Source of the DNA: DASYUM01 sp036001225
GTDB taxonomy: Bacteria; Methylomirabilota; Methylomirabilia; Rokubacteriales; DASRDR01
Direction of reading: 5' to 3'
Length of the DNA stretch: 21,499 bases
NCBI GenBank assembly: GCA_036001225.1
Contig: DASYUM010000185.1
Coordinates: 1-21,499, forward strand
Each line of letters starts with the position of its first letter. Position 1 is the stretch's first letter. The position numbers and the translations under genes are program-made. The notes beneath the pieces were generated by a model. The model saw only the letters and a program-made list of their open reading frames with translations. It did no database searches and had not been told where the DNA came from. Of the stretch, positions 15,466 to 21,499 are shown piece after piece.

Positions 15466-16224
15466 TCAGCCGGGAGGAGGGCCGATCCCGAGCGCTTCCC
15501 GGTAGCGCGCCACGACCTTGGCCGGCTCGCCGTCGGCCTCCAGCCGGCCGCGCAGGAGCAGGCACGCCCGGTCGGCCAGCCGCTCGACGAGGCCCGTCGC
15601 GTGCGAGACCAGGACGATGGTCGTGCCCCGGCGACGGCTCTCCTGCATCCGCTCGATGCACTTCTGCTGGAACCGCTCGTCCCCCACCGCCAGGACCTCG
15701 TCGACCAGCATCACGTCGGGCTCCAGGTGGGCGGCGATCGAAAAGCCCAGTCGCGCGGACATCCCGGCCGAGTAGTTCTTGATCGGCAGGTCGATGAATT
15801 CCTCGAGCTCGGCGAACCGCACGATGTCCTCGTAGATGGCGTCCGTGTCGCGGCTGGAGAGGCTGTAGAGCGAGGTGCTGAGATAGATGTTCTCGCGCCC
15901 GGTCAGGTCGGGGTGAAAGCCGAGCCCCAGCTCGATGATGGCGGCCACCCGACCCCGCGTGGTCACCGTGCCTCCGGTGGGCGGGAAGATCCCGGCCATC
16001 AGCCGCAGCAACGTGCTCTTGCCCGATCCGTTGGGGCCGATCAACCCCAGACACTCGCCGGGCCGGATGGCCAGGTCCACGTCGCGCACCGCCCACAGCT
16101 CTTCCCGCCGCTCGCGGTACCGGGCGTGGAAGAGGCCGATCGCCCTGATCTTGAGGCTGTGGGCCGGGTTGCGGCGAACCAGGAAGCGCTTGGAGACGCC
16201 GCGCAGCTCGACGGCCCACTCCAC
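15466..16224 (-). CDS. ABC transporter ATPase, polysaccharide export (Wzt/TagH-like, short form)
   Basis: A 252-residue nucleotide-binding subunit for ABC-2 polysaccharide export. Walker A GPNGSGKST (63-71), the family-specific AAIIELGLGFHPDLTGREN (94-112), the ABC signature in the form YSAGM (151-155), Walker B VMLVDE (171-176), the D-loop region VLAVGD and His208 of the H-loop (LVSHA) are all present. A Wzt core of about 245 residues ends here, so the C-terminal carbohydrate-binding domain found in O8/O9a-type Wzt proteins is missing. Export should then not depend on recognising a terminal cap. GTG at 16224 follows the permease stop by one base. It is the only ATPase for two permeases in the window. 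Confidence 0.94.
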   Translation of the reverse strand: MEWAVELRGVSKRFLVRRNPAHSLKIRAIGLFHARYRERREELWAVRDVDLAIRPGECLGLIGPNGSGKSTLLRLMAGIFPPTGGTVTTRGRVAAIIELGLGFHPDLTGRENIYLSTSLYSLSSRDTDAIYEDIVRFAELEEFIDLPIKNYSAGMSARLGFSIAAHLEPDVMLVDEVLAVGDERFQQKCIERMQESRRRGTTIVLVSHATGLVERLADRACLLLRGRLEADGEPAKVVARYREALGIGPPPG

Positions 16225-16225
16225 C

Positions 16226-17059
16226 CTAGACCTCCTCGGCGAACGACGTGCTGTACGCCTGGAACACGGCCTGGCCGACCAGCAGCATGGCGAGGGTCCA
16301 GCCCAGGACCGTGGCCAGCACCGCCGGCTCCGGCAGCGTGCCCCAGAAGAGGACGCTCTGATAGGCGATCGTGAAGGCGGCCGCCGGGTTCAGCTTCACG
16401 TAGACCTGGAGGTCGGCCGGCACCATCGTGATCGGGTAGATGATCGGCGTCACCCAGAACAAGAGGAGCAGGCCGATCTCGGTGAAGTGGGCGACGTCCC
16501 GGAAGGAGGTGGTCACCGCCGACAGAAGGTGGGCCACGCCGACCGTGAACAGGAGGTGCAGGCCGAGGAGCGGCACGAAGAGGAGCGCGGTCCAGTGGAG
16601 GGGGACGCCGGAGACGAGGACCAGGGCCGGCAGGAACACGGCCAGGGCCAGCACGAGCTGCGCGAAGCTGAAGAGGACGGACGCGATGGGCAGCGTCTCC
16701 CGCGGAAAGTACACCTTCTTGATCAGGCTCGCGTTGGCGATGATGACCCCGGTCGAGGCGTGGGCCGAGGTGGCGAAGAAGTTCCACGGCAAGAGCCCGA
16801 TGAGGAGGAAGTAGGGGTAGTGCTCGATCTCGACCCGCAGGACGTACCGGAAGGCGAAGGTGTAGACCGTGATCATCATGACCGGGTAGAGGAGCGACCA
16901 CACGAAGCCCAGCACCGAGCCCCGGTACTTCAGCTTCAGGTCCTTGAGCACCAGGTTCTTGATGAAGCTCCGGTAGCGGACCAGCTCGCCGATCATGCTT
17001 CTTGCGGGCCCCGGTTCCAATTGGGGCATGGCGCTATCGGCGGGGAGCGCTCCGAACAT
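16226..17059 (-). CDS. ABC-2 polysaccharide export permease (Wzm/TagG-like), copy 2
   Basis: A 277-residue inner-membrane permease, partner of the ATPase that follows one base later. NLVLKDLKLKYRGSVLGFVW precedes the first membrane segment; then PYFLLIGLLPWNFFATSA, SLIKKVYFPRETLP and LNPAAAFTIAYQSVLFW mark the Wzm family, with about six hydrophobic segments. The start is uncertain: ATG at 17059, 17029 or 16996. The last gives MIGELVRYRSF, which fits the usual N-terminus of the family. None has a good Shine-Dalgarno sequence. A 10-base palindrome GGAGCGCTCC (17044-17053) lies between the first two choices. It opens the four-gene block that ends with the ligase. Confidence 0.9.
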   Translation of the reverse strand: MFGALPADSAMPQLEPGPARSMIGELVRYRSFIKNLVLKDLKLKYRGSVLGFVWSLLYPVMMITVYTFAFRYVLRVEIEHYPYFLLIGLLPWNFFATSAHASTGVIIANASLIKKVYFPRETLPIASVLFSFAQLVLALAVFLPALVLVSGVPLHWTALLFVPLLGLHLLFTVGVAHLLSAVTTSFRDVAHFTEIGLLLLFWVTPIIYPITMVPADLQVYVKLNPAAAFTIAYQSVLFWGTLPEPAVLATVLGWTLAMLLVGQAVFQAYSTSFAEEV

Positions 17060-17186
17060 GCCGGACGCGTCGCGAGGCCGGGCCGCCGTACTTCGGCACG
17101 TCGCCGACCAGCGTCGCCATCAGCGCCGTCCCGACCGGGAGACGGCGACACTCACGAGCGCTCGGCGCCGGCGAGATGGCCGCCGA
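17060..17186. other. Intergenic gap upstream of the export operon
   Basis: 127 bases between the broken methyltransferase and the second permease. It holds a GC-rich hairpin listed separately. I found no convincing -35/-10 pair on the minus strand, although this is where a promoter for the export block would be expected. Confidence 0.5.
17125..17146 (-). terminator. GC-rich hairpin after the methyltransferase, no U-tract
   Basis: GCCGTC (17125-17130) and GACGGC (17141-17146) pair perfectly, and one G-U plus one G-C pair can extend the stem to 8 around a 6-base loop. It lies about 40 bases past the methyltransferase stop. No run of T follows, so it is at best a weak or factor-assisted terminator or an RNA-stabilising stem. 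Confidence 0.28.
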
Positions 17187-18024
17187 TCAACGCGCAACGA
17201 CCGCGCGTACAGCCTTCCACCGCCTCTGGATCGATCGTTTCGCTCGACCCGGGACGCGCCGGAGCAGAGAAACGCCGTGCGCCGAGTAGTGTCGGGTCAA
17301 CGAGGCTAGAGTGTGCGACTTCCGAAGGACATAGATGAACTCGTCGCTGTCATCCCCGGGCCCGACGTACTGGACGACCTGCCACCGCAGGCTTCGCCGG
17401 CCCAAATACTCGATGAGGTCACGGACGTCTTCCGGGATCCAGACATGGAAGTGGATGTTGTAGCGCGTGTCGATCAATCTCCGGGCCTCGCCGGCCGCCT
17501 CGGGGTCCGACTTGTTGCAGACCAGTCGGGCCCACTCCTCGTAATGCGCGAGCTGGCTGGCTTTTCCCCCATCCGCGTGGTCTTCGACCAGATGGACCAG
17601 GGAGGTGCGGGGCCGGTCCCGATCGAACGTCCGTCGCTTGTCTGGTATGGCGAGAAACAGAATGCCGCCCGGCTTGAGGATGCGGTACCACTCCTTCAGC
17701 GCGCCAATCGGATCCTCCAGGTGCTCCAACAGGTGGTTCGCGATGACGAAGTTCTGGAGTGTCTGCTCGTATCGGAACGAGCTGGGTGTCGGCGAGGACG
17801 TCAGGCCGCACCATCGCCCGATGCCCATATTCCGGGTAATGGGCCCGGAGCACCTCGATGGTGAGCCGATCCAGATAACGGACCCGGCCGACGGTACGAT
17901 CCACCGGCATCGGTCGGTGGAGGGCGCCGATCTCCACACCGCCACCGACGAAGAAGCGCTGGAAGTCCGTGCGGCGGGGCGCGTTCTCGTACGGGAGCTC
18001 GGCGGAATCGCGGCGGTCGCTCAT
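17187..18024 (-). pseudogene. Class I SAM methyltransferase, broken by a one-base frameshift
   Basis: The N-terminal part is read from ATG 18024: MSDRRDSAELPYENAP, FFVGGGVEIGALHRP (24-38, SAM motif I in the form typical of this glycan-associated family), VRYLDRLTIEVLRAHYPE and VRPDVLADTQLVPIRAD (to residue 88). The C-terminal part is read one frame over: LQNFVIANHLLEHLEDPIGA, YRILKPGGILFLAIPDKRR, VHLVEDHADGG and a long C-terminus ending at 17187. Dropping one base near 17760 joins the halves into an intact protein of about 278 residues with the family motifs in order. So this is either a recent pseudogene or an assembly/sequencing error. Neither half alone would hold a full SAM site. It stands apart from the tight operon and has lower GC. 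Confidence 0.8.
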
Positions 18025-18202
18025 CTATCTCGCACTGTTTTCACGCGCGAGTGCCGGCCGGGGCCCCTCAGCCAACACGTCGGGACTTGGTAGCGGCGCT
18101 CATCTGTTCGAAACCGCAGAGTAGCATGATGAATCCGGAAAGCATAGTTCGGGCAGCTTCTCGGCGCTCCGAGTCGTAATTGCGGCCAGCCGGAGGGCCG
18201 GC
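18025..18202. other. Intergenic gap between protease and methyltransferase
   Basis: 178 bases with visibly lower GC than the EPS genes. It contains the small hairpin at the protease stop and an 8-base GGGGCCCC palindrome. I see no strong promoter motif for the methyltransferase and no open frame worth calling. Confidence 0.5.
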
Positions 18203-18203
18203 T
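18188..18203 (-). terminator. Short hairpin overlapping the protease stop
   Basis: AGCCGG-aggg-CCGGCT (18188-18203) is a perfect 6-base stem with a 4-base loop that touches the stop codon of the protease. There is no U-tract after it on the minus strand, only GCAATT further on. A terminator role is possible but weakly supported. Confidence 0.22.
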
Positions 18204-20272
18204 CAGGGGACGAAGGAAACGGGGGCGAAGCTGAGCCGGCTGATCCGGGTCATCCCCGGATCGGCCAGGATGCACAGGAACCCGATCTCGGCGACGGCGG
18301 GCGCGACGAAGCTGAGCCGATAGGTCGCCTGGGTCACCGGTTCGGTGGGCCGGGCCGGCCGGACCACGTCGATCGGCGCGAACCCGCCGATCTGGGAGTC
18401 GTAGGAGAAGATCCGGATGGGAGCGACATTGGTCACGATGGCCAGGAGATAGACGTCCCAGGGATCGCCGCCGCCGGGAAAGGTCTCGACGGTGATCGAG
18501 AAGCTCTCGCCGACCCGGACCACCCGGGTCTCGCTCGTCACCTCGCAGCGGGCCGCGTTCAGCTCGGTTCCCACCGCGGCCAGCGCGTCGGCGCGCCCGA
18601 AGCCGAACAGGCTGTCCCACCCGGGGGCGCCCAGCCCGGCCGCGGTGCTCCGCACCGCCTCCCGGAAGAACGCGGTGAAGAAGGGCACGTAGTAGGACGG
18701 ATTGGCCTGGACCATGAGGGCGGCCACGGCCGCCACGTGGGGGGCGGCGGCGGACGTCCCGTAGAACGGATTGAAGCCGGGCCGACTGGTGGCGACGCCG
18801 TCGGTCCCCGTGATGTCGGGCTTGGGGCGCACTTCGACGGCCGGAAAGAGGATGGTGGCCGGGCCGGCCGAGCTGAAGTCCTCGATGGTGAACGGGGCGC
18901 TGGCCGGCGCCGCCGCCACCGCCAGGACCTCGGGCACCCCCGGATGGCCGAACACGCTGTCGGCCGCGGTGGCGTACTCGTCGAGCTGGCAGCCCAGACA
19001 GAACAGCTCGAGCGTCCGGGCGGCGCCGGCGAACTGGGCGATCTCGATGTCGGCCGGACAGCTCAAGCCGACCGGCCCCGTGCACGTCACCCCGATGCTC
19101 TCGATGGGGTCGTCGGTGCCGGCCTGGGTATCGACCGACCACGTCAGCAGGGTCCCGTCGGGCTGGCGGATGTAGAGGTCGTAGTCGTCCGCCGCGGCCC
19201 CGAACGGGCTCCCCCACTGGAGCACGATGGTCGCCTCCCGGCCGACCGGAGAGGCCGGGACGTGGAAGCGGAGCAGCGAGTCGCCGGGGGCGAAGACATG
19301 GCGCAGGCCCGGATAGGGCAGGGTGGCGTCGAGACCGCCGGACACGAAGAGGCCCTGGTAGTGACGGCGCCGGTCGTTTCCGGCGGCCGACACGCGGAGG
19401 ACCTCGGCCCCGATGCGCCGGTCGGCGAGCGCCACGTCGCCATCCTCGAAGAACGGCTCGCCGTAGAAGCCGAGGTCGTCCACGATCACGCGGGCCCCCC
19501 AGTCGCGCAGCGCGGTGAGGGCGCGGATGAACGCCAGCGAGGTCGGGAATCCCGACGCGAAGGCCAGCTCGGCGTCCGGCGCGCAGTCGTGGATGATCTC
19601 CAGCATGGCCGTCCCCTCGTCGCCGAGGCCGGCGGCCAGGACCTCGACGGCAGCCAGGTTGCCAGAGGCTTGCGAGGCGGCCAGCCCCGCCACGCCATCC
19701 GAGATCACGCCCACCCGCACGGCGGCACCGGTGATGCCGAGCGCCCGGGCGGCGGGACAGTTGTGGATGGCGTCCCCCTGGCTGGTCACCGAGCCGGTCC
19801 GGGGCGTGGCGTAGCTGGGCGGCCGAATCTTGAGCACCCCCGGCTCGCCGGCGAGGCCCTCGAGGTTCTCGACCGGGAGCCAGCCCTGGACGACGGCCGA
19901 GCGCGGCTCGACGATCTCGACGTCGAGCCCGTGCTGGCGGAGGCGCGCCAGGCTGTCGTCGCTGGTATCGGTGACCCTGACGTAGACCTGCACGCGTCCG
20001 GCGTCATCGACCTTGAGCATCGCGGAGGAGAACCGGCGGGCCGCCCCGAGGACGGCCGCGTTGTGCTGGGCGATGCCCTGGGCCCGGAAGCCGGCCGCCA
20101 GGCCGCGGAGGCGAGGCGCGATCTTCCGCGCCGGCTCGCTGGTGGGGAAGGCCGACGGGTGGACGGAGCCGGCTGGTCGCAGCTCCTGGGCGCCGGCCGG
20201 GGATGCCCCCGCCGCCAGCGCGAGAAGCACGAGGCCGAGCAGCGGTCGGCAGCGGCGCTTCGGTCGCGTCAT
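18203..20272 (-). CDS. Secreted subtilase-superfamily protease, S8/S53-like, Glu at the His position
   Basis: A 689-residue exported serine protease-like protein. MTRPKRRCRP followed by a hydrophobic run and AGASPAGAQ is a signal peptide with a likely cut near residue 28. The fold core shows RVGVISDGVAG (186-196, Asp192), GDEGTAMLEIIHDCAP (217-232), VIVDDLGFYGEPFFEDG (262-278), VSAAGND (294-300) and NPFYGTSAAAPHVAAVAALM (501-520, Ser507). Where subtilisins have HGT the sequence is E219-G-T. The Glu lies 12 residues before AP, the spacing of the catalytic Glu in sedolisins, but the sedolisin Asp four residues on is Met. A beta-rich insertion (about 320-440) and a beta-rich C-terminus (about 540-689) flank the active-site parts. 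ATG 20272 is chosen for the signal peptide and the promoter 20 bases upstream. A function in processing surface proteins is inference. Confidence 0.87.
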   Translation of the reverse strand: MTRPKRRCRPLLGLVLLALAAGASPAGAQELRPAGSVHPSAFPTSEPARKIAPRLRGLAAGFRAQGIAQHNAAVLGAARRFSSAMLKVDDAGRVQVYVRVTDTSDDSLARLRQHGLDVEIVEPRSAVVQGWLPVENLEGLAGEPGVLKIRPPSYATPRTGSVTSQGDAIHNCPAARALGITGAAVRVGVISDGVAGLAASQASGNLAAVEVLAAGLGDEGTAMLEIIHDCAPDAELAFASGFPTSLAFIRALTALRDWGARVIVDDLGFYGEPFFEDGDVALADRRIGAEVLRVSAAGNDRRRHYQGLFVSGGLDATLPYPGLRHVFAPGDSLLRFHVPASPVGREATIVLQWGSPFGAAADDYDLYIRQPDGTLLTWSVDTQAGTDDPIESIGVTCTGPVGLSCPADIEIAQFAGAARTLELFCLGCQLDEYATAADSVFGHPGVPEVLAVAAAPASAPFTIEDFSSAGPATILFPAVEVRPKPDITGTDGVATSRPGFNPFYGTSAAAPHVAAVAALMVQANPSYYVPFFTAFFREAVRSTAAGLGAPGWDSLFGFGRADALAAVGTELNAARCEVTSETRVVRVGESFSITVETFPGGGDPWDVYLLAIVTNVAPIRIFSYDSQIGGFAPIDVVRPARPTEPVTQATYRLSFVAPAVAEIGFLCILADPGMTRISRLSFAPVSFVP

Positions 20273-20292
20273 CTCCGGCAACGTCCCGCGTG

Positions 20293-20322
20293 ACTGTAGA
20301 GGCGAGGCCGCCCCCCGGTCAA
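20293..20322 (-). promoter_or_regulatory. Candidate sigma-70 promoter of the protease gene
   Basis: On the minus strand TTGACC (20317-20322, five of six matches) is followed after 18 bases by TACAGT (20293-20298, four of six). Transcription would begin about 15-20 bases before the ATG at 20272, which independently supports that start. GGAG abuts the ATG directly, so ribosome binding is not ideal. Confidence 0.42.
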
Positions 20323-20328
20323 TCGACC

Positions 20329-20347
20329 GAGACCCCGAAGGGGTCTC
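20329..20347 (-). terminator. Perfect 8-bp hairpin between the membrane glycosyltransferase and the protease
   Basis: GAGACCCC (20329-20336), a 3-base loop and GGGGTCTC (20340-20347) form a perfect stem 56 bases after the glycosyltransferase stop and just upstream of the protease promoter. It lacks a U-tract on either strand. The site is right for ending the upstream transcript; a role as a regulator-binding palindrome is the alternative. Confidence 0.4.
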
Positions 20348-20402
20348 CCGGTGCTTGCGTGGCCCGTGGCGGCCGGCTCGGATTGGCCCCATCGTTCCGC
20401 GC

Positions 20403-21499
20403 TCACCGGCCCGACGCCTCCACTCCGGGGTGAAGCCGTTTCGTCTCTGGATTCCACACGAGCACGACCGCCGAGCGATCTGGTCGGTCGATGCCCTCCC
20501 TCTGGCCGGTCACCTTGACGTACGGGGGCAGATCAACGAAGGGCGGCCTCGCTGCCATCGGCAAATACATGTTCTCAGGCCCGAAGTAGTCATCGGGAAG
20601 GTTGGCCACAACCACGCGTGAGGTACCTGTGGCGTGGGCGATCTCTTCGATCTGCCGGAGGACACGCCGGACGACAATCGCCTTGATGAGCCAGGGGTAC
20701 TGATAATATGCGGCTAGCGCGCCCCAAGTAGTCAACATCACGGCGAGCCCCACACGTGCAATCACCGGCCGCAGATCGCGAAACAGATAGCCGATGAGCA
20801 GGGCGAAACCGACAACAGGTAGGAGAAAGATTCGTCCGGTGTCCGCAGGGCCGGCAACGTCTTGGCTGATTGCCAAGACCGGCAGCGCCAGAGCTACGAT
20901 CGCAGCGATGGCAAGACCTGCGACGCGGTAGACCCTGGTGGAAAACAAGATTGCGAGCGGAACGAGGGCGCTGATGGCCGCCATCCACCGCAGCGTCACC
21001 GGAAAGGGTTGGGTGCCGGGCAGTGGCGCCGGAAATAGCAGGAACAGGAGAAAGCGAGGAAGCGCCAGGATCGACACAGGATCGGCGGGAGACCGTCCGC
21101 TCGGATAGACGCCCACCGAAGCGCCCAAGCACATTGTCCTCACGAGAAAGATGGCTCCCGCGACAATCAGGGTCGTCATGAACAGTGCCGCCTGTTTCGA
21201 CCAGTCGATTCGGCCGAGGTCCGGGTAGCGGATGGCAAGGATCGCGGCCAGTGCGAAAGGCAACGTCACGGCGGCTTCTTTGGCGAGAGCGGCGAGAAGG
21301 TATCCCACGGCCACGCATGCCACCAGAGAAGCTCTTCTATCGGTAAGCCAGCGCGTATACGCCGAGAGCGCTACTGCCGCGAAAAGGGTTGCGAGCAGGT
21401 CGAATTGCCCAACTACCCACCACAGTGTCTCGACATGGACCGGGTGAAGAACGACAGTGAGGCCAGCAACGAACCCCGCCGAGCGTGACCAGCCAAGGT
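20403..21499 (-). CDS. GT-C family membrane glycosyltransferase, PMT/TMTC-like (5' end outside window)
   Basis: The 3' portion, about 365 codons, of a polytopic membrane protein; the frame stays open to the window edge, so the true start lies beyond 21499. Near the edge it reads HPVHVETLWWVVGQFDLLAT, a close match to the HPVHxEAVxWIxGRxDLLA motif of PMT/TMTC-like proteins that transfer sugars from polyprenyl-phosphate donors. GYLLAALAKEAAVTLPFALA, with the conserved KE pair, follows the next membrane segment. Several more hydrophobic segments are seen, then a soluble C-terminal tail (about 85 residues) with VVVANLPDDYFGPENMY. The catalytic first periplasmic loop is outside the window. A GTG at 21323 is in frame but lies inside conserved sequence, so it is not the start. 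GC is lower than in the EPS genes. Specific acceptor unknown. Confidence 0.82.
   Translation of the reverse strand, partial: LGWSRSAGFVAGLTVVLHPVHVETLWWVVGQFDLLATLFAAVALSAYTRWLTDRRASLVACVAVGYLLAALAKEAAVTLPFALAAILAIRYPDLGRIDWSKQAALFMTTLIVAGAIFLVRTMCLGASVGVYPSGRSPADPVSILALPRFLLFLLFPAPLPGTQPFPVTLRWMAAISALVPLAILFSTRVYRVAGLAIAAIVALALPVLAISQDVAGPADTGRIFLLPVVGFALLIGYLFRDLRPVIARVGLAVMLTTWGALAAYYQYPWLIKAIVVRRVLRQIEEIAHATGTSRVVVANLPDDYFGPENMYLPMAARPPFVDLPPYVKVTGQREGIDRPDRSAVVLVWNPETKRLHPGVEASGR

Noticed and set aside
14068..16374. Long plus-strand open frame of about 768 codons across GT2 and the ABC ATPase
   Set aside because: It spans two real genes on the other strand and shows only low-complexity charged sequence. 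It is a GC-driven shadow.
17044..17053. 10-base palindrome GGAGCGCTCC near the permease 2 start
   Set aside because: Short GC palindromes are common at this GC content, and no promoter element lies nearby to give it meaning.
17034..17120. Small minus-strand open frame of 28 codons upstream of permease 2 (MATLVGDVPKYGG)
   Set aside because: No Shine-Dalgarno sequence, no recognisable content, and it overlaps the permease start. Chance is enough to explain it.
18029..18051. Imperfect inverted repeat ctcgcac / gcgcgag just upstream of the broken methyltransferase
   Set aside because: One mismatch in seven pairs and no promoter motif beside it; too weak to call an operator.
18737..20293. Plus-strand open frame of about 518 codons opposite the protease
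   Set aside because: Same antisense pattern, no motif, and no ribosome site; the minus-strand protease has a signal peptide and catalytic motifs.
1..21499. Search for CRISPR repeats, tRNA or rRNA genes, transposases, toxin-antitoxin or phage-defence genes
   Set aside because: No regularly spaced repeats, RNA gene signatures, DDE or serine recombinase motifs or defence domains were seen by eye on either strand.

Overview
The window is a high-GC bacterial segment in which every credible gene lies on the minus strand. It is most of a cell-surface polysaccharide (EPS / O-antigen-like) locus. Gene order, GC and the frequent GTG starts with 1-4 base overlaps would fit an uncultured soil lineage such as Rokubacteria/Methylomirabilota or a deltaproteobacterium. 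That placement is a guess: no rRNA, tRNA or housekeeping marker is present to test it.

Reading in the direction of transcription (from high to low coordinates): (1) 21499-20403, the 3' part of a GT-C type membrane glycosyltransferase related to PMT/TMTC proteins. (2) 20272-18203, a secreted subtilase-like protease with its own plausible promoter and a Glu where subtilisins have the catalytic His. (3) 18024-17187, a SAM methyltransferase broken by a one-base frameshift. (4) 17059-11912, a tight block of ABC-2 permease, ABC ATPase, family 2 glycosyltransferase and O-antigen ligase/polymerase. (5) 11863-1, a second tight block that opens with a winged-helix regulator fused to a Rossmann-like domain. 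It continues with an asparagine-synthase-type amidotransferase, a heparinase II/III-like lyase, a second ABC-2 permease, a NUDIX hydrolase, a Gfo/Idh oxidoreductase, a nucleotide-sugar dehydrogenase, a GT4-like glycosyltransferase, a sugar epimerase/dehydratase and a sugar C-methyltransferase cut by the window edge.

Taken together, the genes can make activated sugars (dehydrogenase, Gfo/Idh, epimerase, C-methyltransferase), amidate a uronic acid (AsnB-like), join sugars (GT2, GT4, GT-C), export the chain (ABC-2), polymerise or ligate it (Wzy/WaaL-like) and trim or degrade it (lyase). A polymer containing amidated uronic acid is my working inference. No initiating glycosyl-1-phosphate transferase, Wzx flippase, Wza/Wzc or exosortase is in the window, so the locus is incomplete here.

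The parts most worth a second look are: the regulator-Rossmann fusion with a perfect 6-3-6 palindrome over its start and over a promoter-like -10; two different ABC-2 permeases with only one ATPase; the protease with the changed catalytic site; and the frameshifted methyltransferase. No CRISPR array, insertion sequence, RNA gene or attachment site was found. No stretch over 300 bases lacks a gene.
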